A DNA stretch of 64,000 nt. It comes from Pseudoxanthomonas sp. Root630 (GTDB taxonomy: Bacteria; Pseudomonadota; Gammaproteobacteria; Xanthomonadales; Xanthomonadaceae). The first letter of the stretch is position 1. Each line of letters starts with the position of its first letter. Positions 9,173 to 17,809 of the stretch are shown here, one piece after another. Position numbers and translations under genes: made by a program. Under the pieces are notes generated by a model. The model was not told the DNA's origin. It made no database searches and was given only the letters and a program-made list of their open reading frames with translations. The stretch is from positions 1-64,000 of the forward strand of contig NZ_LMGY01000017.1 of the NCBI RefSeq assembly GCF_001427585.1, given 5' to 3'.

Positions 9173-9769
9173 TTGAGCCACGACATCGTCCCGCGCATCC
9201 CGCCGAACATGCCGCAGGTGCCGCCGAACCGCTTCACCCGCTGGATGGGCCGCACCTTCCTGCGCGTGTTCGGCTGGAGGATCGTCGGCACGCTGCCGGA
9301 CATTCCGAAGCTGGTGATGATCGTGGCCCCGCACTCGTCCAACTGGGACGGCATCTGGGGCATGGCGGCGAAGATCGCGATGGGCTTCCAGGTGCGCGTG
9401 CTGGGCAAGGCGCAGCTGTTCTGGTGGCCGCTGTCGCCGCTGCTGCGCAAGCTGGGCGTGGTCCCGGTGGACCGCAGCTCGCCGCAGGGCACGGTGGAGC
9501 AGGCGGTGCGGATGATCCGCCAGTCAGAGAAGATGTGGTTCGCGCTGACGCCCGAAGGTACCCGCAGGCGCGTGGACAAGTGGAAGGGCGGCTTCCTGAA
9601 GATCGCCCAGCAGGCGCAGGTGCCGATCCTGATGGCGTACTTCCACTACCCCGACAAGGTCGTCGGCATCGGCGACGTGTACTACCCGACCGGCGACATG
9701 GACACCGACATGGCCGCGATCCGCGCGTGGTACCAGCCGTGGCAGGGGAAGAACCGCGGGACGGTGTGA
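9173..9769 (+). CDS. Lysophospholipid acyltransferase family protein (PlsC-like)
   Basis: Membrane-associated 1-acyl-glycerophosphate acyltransferase-type enzyme. 198 aa. Catalytic H-x4-D is His54-Asp59 in APHSSNWDG; the phosphate-binding EGTR appears in LTPEGTRRRVDKWKGG; a third block is VPILMAYFHYP. A TTG start at 9173 is supported by GGAG 8 nt upstream and by 4-nt spacing from arfB. The acceptor lipid cannot be told from sequence. Confidence 0.85.
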   Translation: MSHDIVPRIPPNMPQVPPNRFTRWMGRTFLRVFGWRIVGTLPDIPKLVMIVAPHSSNWDGIWGMAAKIAMGFQVRVLGKAQLFWWPLSPLLRKLGVVPVDRSSPQGTVEQAVRMIRQSEKMWFALTPEGTRRRVDKWKGGFLKIAQQAQVPILMAYFHYPDKVVGIGDVYYPTGDMDTDMAAIRAWYQPWQGKNRGTV

Positions 9770-9863
9770 GGTCTTGGGCCGGATCATCCGGCACACGAAC
9801 GTGGAAGCCCTGGATGCGAGTCGCGAGTCGCGAGTCCGCGTCTCTGCGATGAAGCGAAAGAGC

Positions 9864-10005
9864 CGTCGTCCCAGTGAACGCTGGGACCCATCTTGATCCT
9901 GCTTCTGGCTTGAGTCGCCGACCGTCGGCGAAGTGCAGCCAGAACGCATCGCGCCCATGCAATAGAGCGGGAGCGAAATGGATCCCAGCATGCGCTGGGA
10001 CGACG
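9864..10005. repeat. Nested palindromic repeat element (MITE-like)
   Basis: The gap 9770-10126 contains no gene. It holds an element with 27-bp inverted ends (9864-9890 and 9979-10005, 23 of 27 matching), each itself a palindrome around CCCAG/CTGGG. Inside are two further perfect inverted pairs: TTCTGGCT 9903-9910 with AGCCAGAA 9937-9944, and TCGCCGAC 9915-9922 with GTCGGCGA 9924-9931. Just upstream (about 9820-9838) GAGTCGC is repeated in tandem. The structure suggests a small non-autonomous mobile or palindromic repeat. Confidence 0.6.
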
Positions 10006-10074
10006 AGGGGCAAGTTTCCGTCGTGCTTGCGCCCGCGGCATGGCTGATGAGCTTGCACCCGCGGGGTAGCCGGA

Positions 10075-10101
10075 AAGAAAAGGCCCGCCTTGCGGCGGGC
10101 C
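10075..10101 (-). terminator. Intrinsic terminator of the TonB-receptor gene
   Basis: On the minus strand GGCCCGCC/GGCGGGCC (10094-10101 and 10082-10089, 4-nt loop) is followed by TTTTCTTT, 25 nt past the stop codon. Confidence 0.88.
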
Positions 10102-10126
10102 CTGTACCTTTCCGTGGAGATTCGCG

Positions 10127-13100
10127 TTACAGCGGCGCGCCGCCCAGCTTCCAGGTGACCTGCAGGAAGTAGCTGCGGCCGGTGGAGTCGAACCACGAGG
10201 TGTCGTAGTACGGGTAGTTCGCCCAGGTCGCGTCCTTCGGCGGCATGTCGTCGAGCAGGTTGTTGACGGTCAGCGACACGCGCAGGTGGTCGTTGACGTC
10301 GTAGCGTGCACCGGCGTTGAAGCGCCAGGTCGCCTTCGTCCACGCGTCGTTGTCGTAGTTGGCGACGCGGCCCAGATAGTTGCCGAACACGCTGGCGCCC
10401 CATGCATTGCGATCCCAGCTCACGCCCAGGTTGCCCTTCTGGCGCGGCAGCGTGGTGGCGCTGAAGCTGACGTCCAGCATGTCTTCTTCCGGATCGCCCG
10501 GGTACTGCTGGCGCGTGTGCTTGTCGGTCCAGGTGTAGCTGCCGGTGAAGCGGAAGTCGCCCGCGCTCGCCGTCTGCAGGCGGTAGTTCGCGGTGACGTC
10601 GACGCCGGAGGTTTCCTCGTTGGCGATGTTGATCGGCGCGAAGTGGACGCTGGTGATGTAGCCGTCGGCATCACGGATCACGCGGGCGAGGGCATCGACG
10701 CAGGTCGGCGAATTGACGTCCACGGTGGCGCCGCTGTCGGTGACGCCAAGGCGGCAGTTGGCCTCGTCGATGCGCAGCTGCTCGCGGCTCTGCGACTGCA
10801 CCTGGTTCGACACGCGGATGCGGTAGTAGTCCACCGCCAGGTCGAAGTTGGCGAAGGGCGACCACACGAAGCCCGCCGAGAACGACTTGCTCGTCTCCAC
10901 GTCCAGGTCCATGTTGCCGGTGTAGACGTCGAACGTGTTGATGTCCCACGTGCCGTCGTCGTAGCAGTCGCCGTCGGTGAAGCCCGGCTCGTCGGTGCGG
11001 CACTGGTAGTAGTCGGTCGACAGGGTGCGGTAGTAATCGTCGCCCGCGAACAGGTAATGCATGTCCGGCGCGCGGAAGCCGGTGCCGTAGGAGCCGCGCA
11101 CCAGCAGCGTGTCGACCGGGCGCCATTCCAGGCCTGCGCTGTAGGTGAACTTGCCCGGGTTCTTGTTGCCGTATTCGTAGCGGTCGTAGCGGCCGGCCAG
11201 GCTGGCCTGCAGCGAGGACAGCAGCGGCAGGCGGAACTCGCCGGCCACGCTCCAGCGGTCGCGGTCGCCCTTGCCGTCGCCGTAGCGCGGGCCGTAGTAG
11301 GCATCGGCGGTCAGGGCGAGCGGGTCGGGATTGATTTCGTACGACTGCTGGCCGTACTCGATCGCGGCGGCGAAGCCGACGTCGCCGGCCGGCAGCGTGA
11401 ACAGCGCCGGTGTGTCGAGGGTGAAGCTGAGGTTGTCGTTGTCGGCCTTCGGGTGGAAGGTGGACATCGCCGCGATGGTCGCGAACTCGGCCGGTGTCAG
11501 CGGCGTGAACAGGCGCGCCGGATCCGGGCTGTAGATCGCGTAGCCGTCGGCGTCGTAACCCTGTTGCGGACCGAGGAAGAGTTCGTTCGCAGCGGCGGCG
11601 CGGATGCGGGGCATGCCCACGTCGGCCTTGTACTGCGAATGGTTGTAGGCCGCTTCCCAGTTCCAGTTGTCGCCGAACGCACCCTGCAGGCCCGTCGTCA
11701 CCGCGAACGTCTTCTGGGTGGTGGTGTTCATGCGGTTGCGCAGGCCGCCCATTTCCTCGGGCGTGAACTGGCGCGACCACGTTTCGTAGTGGCCGGTGAC
11801 GGCGTTGTAGAACACCTTGTCGTTGTTGTCGGTGGAGTCGGGGTCGTGGAACTCCCAGCCCATGACGTCGCTCACCACGTCGTTGCCGTTGGTGCCGGTG
11901 AGCAGCTTCACCTCCTGGCGGCCCAGCTGGACATCGGCGAACCACGACAGGTTGTCGGAGAAGCGGTACTCGAACGAACCATAGGCGTTGAAGCCCTTGC
12001 GTTCGTTCTGGATGGTCCGGTACGCGATGGCGCGCTCGCTGCCGCAGTAGGGCTCGCCGAAGCGGTCCTCGGCCAGCACGGTGGTGCCGTCGTTCAGGCT
12101 CGCCATCGCGGCGCAGCCGTCGGCGGGCGCGATGTTGACGTCGTCGTCCCAGTCGTAGAGCTGGGCGGTCAGGCGCGGCAGGCGGCGACGCGAGGTCGGC
12201 GCGTCGAGGGTGGAGTCCTGGTTGCTGCGCTCGTAGCCCCACAGCGGGCGCTTGTCGATCAGTTCCAGGCCGACGATGCCGCTGAACGCATCGCGCTCGA
12301 AGCCGGTGGTCAGCGTCAGCTTGTGGGATTCGCCGCCGCCGCGTTCGGTGTCGCCGTAGCGGTAGTCGATGGTGGTGCCGTCGGTGGACTTCTTCAGGAT
12401 GAAGTTGATCACGCCGGCCATGGCGTCGGAGCCGTAGACCGCCGAGGCGCTACCGGTCAGCACTTCGATGCGGTCGATCATGCCCAGCGGGATGTTGCCG
12501 ATGTCGGTGAAGTTGCTGCGGCCGTTGAGCGGCAGCGGGAAGTCGGCGATGCGGCGGCCGTTGACCAGCACCAGGGTGTGGTTGGGGCCAAGGCCGCGCA
12601 GGTCGACGGCCTGTGCGCCGGGCGTGGACTGCGCGCTGGTGGTGTTCTGCTGGCCCTGCACGCTGCCGCTGTTCTGGCTCAGCGAGCGCAGCACTTCAGC
12701 GACGGTGGTCAGGCCGGCGGACTGGATCTGCTCGGCGGTCACCACGGTGATCGGCGCGGGGCCTTCGATCTGCGCGCGCGGGATGCGCGAGCCGGTGACC
12801 TGCAGGGTCTCCAGCTGGGTTACGGGTGCTTCCGCCTGTGCGCCGCCGCCGCCGGGAGGCGCCTCCTGAGGCGCGGGCCGCGGCGCCGGTGCGCGACGCG
12901 GCGTCGCGTCGGCTTGCACGATCAGGACCGCGCCGGAGGCATCGCGCTTGGCTTCGAAGCCGCTGCCCTTGAGCAGGCGCTCCAGCGCCTGGTCGGTGGT
13001 TGCCGCGCCCTGCACGCCGGTGGTGCGGCGGCCCTTCATCTGGTCGGCGCGATATACCAACTGCGTGCCGGACTGCTTGGCCAGCGTGTTCAGCGCCGTC

Positions 13101-13210
13101 GCCAGTTCGCCCGCAGGCAGGTCGATGCGGCCGGGGGCCGCCTGGGCCTGCGCAGCCAAGGCCGCGCTACAGGCCATGCTCAACAGCAGGACTCGCATTG
13201 GATACCGCAT
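10127..13210 (-). CDS. TonB-dependent outer-membrane receptor with N-terminal STN signalling domain
   Basis: About 1027 aa. Signal peptide (MRYPMRVLLLSMACSAALAA), then an STN secretin/TonB short domain (about 28-100, RIDLPAGELATALNTLAKQS), a proline-rich linker, a plug domain beginning near LETLQVTGSRIPRAQIEGPAP with LVLVNGRRIADF and IEVLTGSASAVYGSDAMAGVINF, and a 22-strand barrel ending SYFLQVTWKLGGAPL. The STN domain marks it as a signal transducer to a FecR-type anti-sigma, which lies directly upstream. The start at 13210 follows a GGGGAGA site; the frame extends to 13276. Substrate unknown; an adjacent cyanophycinase fusion suggests peptide-like material, but this is inference. Confidence 0.92.
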   Translation of the reverse strand: MRYPMRVLLLSMACSAALAAQAQAAPGRIDLPAGELATALNTLAKQSGTQLVYRADQMKGRRTTGVQGAATTDQALERLLKGSGFEAKRDASGAVLIVQADATPRRAPAPRPAPQEAPPGGGGAQAEAPVTQLETLQVTGSRIPRAQIEGPAPITVVTAEQIQSAGLTTVAEVLRSLSQNSGSVQGQQNTTSAQSTPGAQAVDLRGLGPNHTLVLVNGRRIADFPLPLNGRSNFTDIGNIPLGMIDRIEVLTGSASAVYGSDAMAGVINFILKKSTDGTTIDYRYGDTERGGGESHKLTLTTGFERDAFSGIVGLELIDKRPLWGYERSNQDSTLDAPTSRRRLPRLTAQLYDWDDDVNIAPADGCAAMASLNDGTTVLAEDRFGEPYCGSERAIAYRTIQNERKGFNAYGSFEYRFSDNLSWFADVQLGRQEVKLLTGTNGNDVVSDVMGWEFHDPDSTDNNDKVFYNAVTGHYETWSRQFTPEEMGGLRNRMNTTTQKTFAVTTGLQGAFGDNWNWEAAYNHSQYKADVGMPRIRAAAANELFLGPQQGYDADGYAIYSPDPARLFTPLTPAEFATIAAMSTFHPKADNDNLSFTLDTPALFTLPAGDVGFAAAIEYGQQSYEINPDPLALTADAYYGPRYGDGKGDRDRWSVAGEFRLPLLSSLQASLAGRYDRYEYGNKNPGKFTYSAGLEWRPVDTLLVRGSYGTGFRAPDMHYLFAGDDYYRTLSTDYYQCRTDEPGFTDGDCYDDGTWDINTFDVYTGNMDLDVETSKSFSAGFVWSPFANFDLAVDYYRIRVSNQVQSQSREQLRIDEANCRLGVTDSGATVDVNSPTCVDALARVIRDADGYITSVHFAPINIANEETSGVDVTANYRLQTASAGDFRFTGSYTWTDKHTRQQYPGDPEEDMLDVSFSATTLPRQKGNLGVSWDRNAWGASVFGNYLGRVANYDNDAWTKATWRFNAGARYDVNDHLRVSLTVNNLLDDMPPKDATWANYPYYDTSWFDSTGRSYFLQVTWKLGGAPL

Positions 13211-13310
13211 GGACGACTCTCCCCGGAGGTGCTCGGGATGGCACCTTCTGGACATCAGGACGAACGAACCGGACAAATCCCCCCGTGACTTTCGTCAGCC
13301 GGGCGGCGGC

Positions 13311-14345
13311 CTAGCGCGCGTGCAGCACGATGCGATCCTCGTGCCGCTCGGCGCGCACCGGGAACCCCTGTTCGAGCAGGCGCACGAAGCCGTCGGCATT
13401 GGACCAGCGGAAATTGCCGCCCACGCGCAGGTCGGCCACCGTGGCGTCCCCCAGCTCGAGCTTGCGCGTGTTGAAGCGGTTGAACTCGGCGGCCGCGTCG
13501 GCCAGCGAGGTATCGTCGAAGGTCAGGAAGCCGTCGCGCCATTCGAGATAGCGCTCGGCGTCGGCCACCGGGACCGAGCGCACCAGCACGCCGTTGCGCC
13601 CGGCGGTGGCCACGCTGCCGGCCGGCAGCAGGGCGACGGGCTGGGCGCGGCCATCGGCGGCCGGGCCGCTGTCCAGGCGCACCTTGCCTTCGGTCACCAC
13701 CACGCGCAGCTCGTCGGTGTTGCGGCGCACGGAGAAGCGCGTGCCCACGGCGGCGACCCGCCGGCCCTGCGCTTCCACCACGAAGGGACGCCGCGTGTCG
13801 TGGGCCACGTCGAAGAAGGCTTCGCCACGCGCCAGCGCGATGCTGCGTTCCTGCCGACTGATCCGCACGTCGAGCTGGCTGTCGCTGCTGAGCGTGGCGG
13901 TGGAGCCGTCCGGCAGGGTCACCGTCTGCACCTGGCCGACGGCGCTCACGTAGTGCGCTTCCTCGCGTCCGGTCAGCTGCCAGCCGCCCCAGGCGGCGGA
14001 GCCGACGGCCAGCAGCGCCAGCGTGGCGGCGATGCCGTGCCGCCAGCGGCCGCGGGGCGCGACCACGCGACGCGGCGCGAAGCGGATGCTGCGCAGGTCG
14101 GGCAGCGCAGGCGTATCGGTCGCCGCGCGCGGTGGCGGGCCACCGGTCGGCAGGCCTGCGGCGAAGGCTTGCAGGCGACCGGCTTCGGACCATGCCGATT
14201 CCAGCCGCAGGAAGGCGACCTTGTGGCGCGCCGACGCCGACAGCCACGCGTCCAGTACCTGCTGGTCGTGCGCGGTCCAGTCTCCTGCGTCGCGGCGGAC
14301 CAGCCAGTCGGCCGCCTGTTGTTCAATCTGCCTGCTGTCGGTCAT
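13311..14345 (-). CDS. FecR-family anti-sigma / sigma regulator
   Basis: 344 aa. N-terminal DUF4880 domain (QQAADWLVRRDAGDWTAHD ... FLRLESAW), one membrane segment at about 100-122 (GIAATLALLAVGSAAWGGW), a periplasmic FecR domain (VTLPDGSTATLSSDSQLDV, RGEAFFDVAHD, GTRFSV) and a DUF4974-like C-terminus (FNRFNTRKLELGD). It would hold the adjacent ECF sigma factor and receive the signal from the STN domain of the receptor encoded 100 nt downstream. ATG at 14345 overlaps the sigma gene by 23 nt, so the two are translationally coupled. Confidence 0.92.
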   Translation of the reverse strand: MTDSRQIEQQAADWLVRRDAGDWTAHDQQVLDAWLSASARHKVAFLRLESAWSEAGRLQAFAAGLPTGGPPPRAATDTPALPDLRSIRFAPRRVVAPRGRWRHGIAATLALLAVGSAAWGGWQLTGREEAHYVSAVGQVQTVTLPDGSTATLSSDSQLDVRISRQERSIALARGEAFFDVAHDTRRPFVVEAQGRRVAAVGTRFSVRRNTDELRVVVTEGKVRLDSGPAADGRAQPVALLPAGSVATAGRNGVLVRSVPVADAERYLEWRDGFLTFDDTSLADAAAEFNRFNTRKLELGDATVADLRVGGNFRWSNADGFVRLLEQGFPVRAERHEDRIVLHAR

Positions 14346-14919
14346 GTCCGTCGTCCTCGTCCATGACGAGGCGGGCATTCCTGCGCCCGCCCGGCGCATA
14401 CGCCTCGTCGCCGCCATACAGATGGTCGGCGAGCAGGCGCATCCCCTTGGCCAGATGTTTTTCCACGGTCTTCTCGCTGATGCCCAGGCGCGCGGCGACC
14501 GCCTTCTGCGGCAACTCCTCCACGCGCCGCAGCCACACCACTTCGCGGCAACGGTCGGGGAGTCGGTCCAGGGCCTCGACCAGGCGCTTGAGCGCCTGGC
14601 GGGTCCCGGCCCAGCGCTCGGGCGACACCTCGTCGATCAGGTAGACGTTCGAGGACTCGAAATCACCCACCGGCTCGATCGACACCACCCGGCTGCGCCG
14701 CAGGCGGTCGGTCATCAGGTGGCGCGCGGTGGTGAACAGGAAGGCCTTGGGCGCGTCCGGGCGCACGCGCCCGGCGGCCTCGTAGACCCGCGCGTACACC
14801 TCCTGGCGCAGATCGTGCCACTCGTCGCGGTGCGGCCAGTGGCGTTGCAGGAACAGCGCCAGCGCCCGTTCATGGACGAGCACCTCGTGGACGAACCATG
14901 CATCGAGTTCGGTGGGCAT
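14323..14919 (-). CDS. ECF RNA polymerase sigma factor (FecI-like)
   Basis: 198 aa. Region 2 (about 12-80) includes DLRQEVYARVYEAA and the DNA-melting segment PKAFLFTTARHLMTDRLRR; region 4 (about 115-170) contains LDRLPDRCREVVWLRRVEE and the helix-turn-helix AVAARLGISEKTVEKHLAKG. First gene of a sigma - FecR - receptor operon, so it probably drives receptor expression when the surface signal arrives. The C-terminus past region 4 is polar and overlaps the start of fecR. Confidence 0.92.
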   Translation of the reverse strand: MPTELDAWFVHEVLVHERALALFLQRHWPHRDEWHDLRQEVYARVYEAAGRVRPDAPKAFLFTTARHLMTDRLRRSRVVSIEPVGDFESSNVYLIDEVSPERWAGTRQALKRLVEALDRLPDRCREVVWLRRVEELPQKAVAARLGISEKTVEKHLAKGMRLLADHLYGGDEAYAPGGRRNARLVMDEDDGHDRQQAD

Positions 14920-15037
14920 GCCCGCACTCTAGCCCAAGCGCGCGCGATCCTGCATGGGGGAAGCGCGCCGCCGCTTCGTCTCCACAAGTCATCGGTGCGT
15001 GGCATCCTGCCGCGACCTTCGACGTGGAGTGAATGGC

Positions 15038-16978
15038 ATGGTGTCTGTCCTTGGTGCAGTGCGGCGCAGCGCGCTCGGCATGCTGGTGCTCATGCTGGCG
15101 CTGCCGGCGTTCGCGGCCAAGCCCGCCCATTACGTGCTGGGCGACGTGTCGGCCAAGACGCCGGGCAAGGTCGAGCCGGGCCTGCTGTTGATGGGCGGCG
15201 GCGATCGCAACTTCGACGCCATGCACTGGTTCATGAAGAAGGCCGGCAACGGCCACATCGTCGTGCTCCGCGCCTCGCAGGCGGGCGAGATCGGCGAGGA
15301 ATTCTTCAACGAGGTCGGCGGCATCGCCTCGGTGGAGACCTACGTGTTCAGCGACCGCGAAAGTGCGAGCGACCCCGCCGTGCTGCGCAGCCTGAAGCAC
15401 GCAGACGGCATCTTCCTGGCGGGCGGCGACCAGTCGCGCTATGTGCGCTACTGGCGCGGCACGCCGGTGGGTGCGGCGCTCGATGCGCACGTGCGCGCGG
15501 GCAAGCCGCTGGGCGGTACCAGCGCCGGCCTGGCCATGCAGGGCGAATACCTCTACGGCGCGATGGATGGCGGCAGCCAGATCAGCCCGCGTGCGCTGGC
15601 CGACCCGCTCGGCCCGGACAACACGATCGAAACCGGCTTCCTGCAACTGGCGTTGCTGAAGGGCGTGCTGACCGACACGCACTTCAGCGAGCGCAACCGC
15701 CTGGGGCGCCTGATCGCGTTCGTGGCCAAGGCCGAGTCGATGGCCGGTCGCCCGATCCTGGGCCTGGGCGTGGATGAAGACGCCGCCGTGGCCGTCGAAG
15801 GCGACGGCAGCGCGCGCGTCTATGCGACGGCGCCGGGCGCGGGCGCTACGGTGGTGAAGGGCGGCTTCGCGCAGAAGCAGGTGGAAGACGAAGCGATGAA
15901 CCTGGATCGCGTCGATACCGTGATCGCCGGTGTCGATTCCGTGCTGCACCTGCCGAGCGGTCGCGTGGACAAGCCTGCCGCCGAGCGCCGCTATGCCGTG
16001 CGCAACGGCGTGCTGGTGGCGGTGGATGCGCCGGTGCTGGTGATCCACGGGGGCGCGGGCGTTGAGCGTGCCGGCATGACGCCGGCCGACGAAGCCGCCG
16101 CCCGTGCGGCGCTGGAAGCGGCGCTGCGTGCCGGCCACGCGCAGTTGAAAGCCGGCAAGCCCGCGTTGGACGCGGTCGCCGCGGCGATCACCGTGCTGGA
16201 GGATGCGCCGCAGTTCAACGCGGGTCGCGGCGCGGTGTTCACCCACGATGGCAAGAATGAACTCGATTCCTCGATCATGGACGGCGCGACCGGCAAGGCG
16301 GGCGCGGTCGCCGGTGTGCATCGCGTCAAGAACCCGATCACCCTGGCGCGCGCGGTGATGGACAAGTCGCGCCACGTGATGATGGTCGGCGGCGGCGCCG
16401 AGGCGTTCGCCAAGGAGCAGGGCATCACCCTGGTCGATCCGTCGTACTTCCGTACCGAGAAGCGCTGGCAGCAACTGCAGAATGCGCTGAAGGAAGAGAA
16501 GCAGGCCCAGGCCAGCAACACGCCACTGGAGCTGCCGGGCAAGGCCTACTTCGGCACGGTCGGCGCGCTGGCGCTCGACGCGAAGGGCTTGCTGGCCGCC
16601 GGCACGTCCACCGGCGGCATGACCAACAAGCGCTACGGCCGGGTGGGCGATTCGCCGATCATCGGCGCGGGCACCTGGGCTGACGACCGCTGCGCGGTGT
16701 CCGGTACCGGCTGGGGCGAGTACTACATCCGCGCCGCCGCCGCACACGAAATCTGCGCGCGCGTGCGCCTGTCCGGACAGGGCCTGGTCCGTGCCGCAGA
16801 CGGCGTGATCAACCGCGATATCCCGAAGGCGGGTGGCGACGGCGGCGCGATCGCCCTGGGCGCCGACGGCACGATCGCCTTCCCGTTCAACACCGAGGGC
16901 ATGTACCGCGGCTGGATCGGCAGCGATGGCGTGCCGCACGTGGCGATCTACAAGGAAGATCCGCTGCCCGCGCGCTGA
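15038..16978 (+). CDS. Fusion of cyanophycinase (S51) and isoaspartyl peptidase/L-asparaginase (Ntn hydrolase)
   Basis: 646 aa with signal peptide (ALGMLVLMLALPAFAAKP), so exported. Domain 1 (about 30-330) is a serine peptidase of the S51/cyanophycinase type: GGGDRN, GGDQSR (129-134) and the nucleophile elbow GTSAG with Ser162. Domain 2 (about 333-646) is a plant-type asparaginase: it opens VLVIHGGAG, has NAGRGAVFT, the autocleavage/nucleophile Thr507 in GTVGALALD, then TSTGGMTNKRYGRVGDSPIIGAGTWA and SGTGWGE. Cyanophycinase yields beta-Asp-Arg dipeptides and isoaspartyl peptidase splits these, so one chain could do both steps. Start chosen at 15038 for its GGAG site and signal peptide. Divergent from the sigma/FecR/receptor operon. 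Confidence 0.88.
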   Translation: MVSVLGAVRRSALGMLVLMLALPAFAAKPAHYVLGDVSAKTPGKVEPGLLLMGGGDRNFDAMHWFMKKAGNGHIVVLRASQAGEIGEEFFNEVGGIASVETYVFSDRESASDPAVLRSLKHADGIFLAGGDQSRYVRYWRGTPVGAALDAHVRAGKPLGGTSAGLAMQGEYLYGAMDGGSQISPRALADPLGPDNTIETGFLQLALLKGVLTDTHFSERNRLGRLIAFVAKAESMAGRPILGLGVDEDAAVAVEGDGSARVYATAPGAGATVVKGGFAQKQVEDEAMNLDRVDTVIAGVDSVLHLPSGRVDKPAAERRYAVRNGVLVAVDAPVLVIHGGAGVERAGMTPADEAAARAALEAALRAGHAQLKAGKPALDAVAAAITVLEDAPQFNAGRGAVFTHDGKNELDSSIMDGATGKAGAVAGVHRVKNPITLARAVMDKSRHVMMVGGGAEAFAKEQGITLVDPSYFRTEKRWQQLQNALKEEKQAQASNTPLELPGKAYFGTVGALALDAKGLLAAGTSTGGMTNKRYGRVGDSPIIGAGTWADDRCAVSGTGWGEYYIRAAAAHEICARVRLSGQGLVRAADGVINRDIPKAGGDGGAIALGADGTIAFPFNTEGMYRGWIGSDGVPHVAIYKEDPLPAR

Positions 16979-17025
16979 GCCGGGATGGCGCTATGCTTCG
17001 TCTGTCCTCGGGGAGAGACGAAGCC

Positions 17026-17778
17026 ATGCGCAAGGTGTGGGGAATCGGGCTGCTGCTGGTGGCCCTCAACGCGTCGTCGGCAGAGCCGACAGCCAAGCCG
17101 ATCCATTTCCGTGCGCATGCGCGCGTCGCGCTGGATGCGCAGGGCGTGCCGCAACAGGTCGACGTGGACCAGAAGCTGCCGGCCGTGATCCGCAATGCGA
17201 TCGCGCAGCGCGTGGCGCAATGGCGCTTCGAGCCGGCCCGGGAGGGCGACCAGCCGCGCGCCGGCGCCACCACGGTATTCGTCGATGCCTGCGCTGTCCC
17301 GGCGGCGAATGGCGACATGCGACTGGCGGTGGACTACGGCTGGAATGGCCCGGGCTACGCCGATGGACGCTATTTCCATCCGGCGCCGCGTTATCCGGTC
17401 GAGGCTGCGCAGCGGAACAAGGGGGGTGTGTTCCGCGTGGTGCTGCAGATCGGCACCGATGGACGTGCGGCGGTCGAGACGATCGAAACCCAGGAAGGCC
17501 AACTGCCCCTGTTCGAGCAGGCGTTGCGCACCTGGGTGGCCACGCTGCGCTATGTGCCTGAGGAGATCGACGGCACGCCGGTCACCACCCGGGTCGCGAT
17601 CCCGGTGGATTTCTCGATGGGCGGCGGCTCGCTCAGCATGCGCCAGTACGTGCGCCAGGAGCGCGAGGCCAGGCAGCGGTCTCCCGAGTGCATGGCGGCG
17701 ATGGGCAAGGAAACGGAAGAAGGGCCGCCGCGTCCGATGGTGCTCGATTCCCCCTTCAAGCCCGTGACGACCGGTTAG
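17026..17778 (+). CDS. Exported protein with two TonB-C-terminal-like domains (paralogue 1)
   Basis: 250 aa. Signal peptide MRKVWGIGLLLVALNASSAEP. Two copies of a TonB C-terminal-like fold: first about 25-90 (RVALDAQGVPQQVDVDQKLP ... RVAQWRFEPA), second about 120-205 (PRYPVEAAQRNKGGVFRVVL ... RTWVATLRYVPEEIDGTPV). It lacks the membrane anchor and proline-rich spacer of a real TonB energy transducer. It ends VLDSPFKPVTTG, almost the same as the next protein. ATG at 17026 has GGGAGAGACGAAG upstream. Lies 47 nt after the cyanophycinase fusion; function unknown. Confidence 0.75.
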   Translation: MRKVWGIGLLLVALNASSAEPTAKPIHFRAHARVALDAQGVPQQVDVDQKLPAVIRNAIAQRVAQWRFEPAREGDQPRAGATTVFVDACAVPAANGDMRLAVDYGWNGPGYADGRYFHPAPRYPVEAAQRNKGGVFRVVLQIGTDGRAAVETIETQEGQLPLFEQALRTWVATLRYVPEEIDGTPVTTRVAIPVDFSMGGGSLSMRQYVRQEREARQRSPECMAAMGKETEEGPPRPMVLDSPFKPVTTG

Positions 17779-17809
17779 CCCTGTGTCCATGGCCACGAGG
17801 AGCGCTGCG

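Noticed and set aside
10286-13288. 1000-aa plus-strand open frame opposite the TonB receptor
   Set aside because: Mirror of a real gene; no domains, unnatural composition, no ribosome site.
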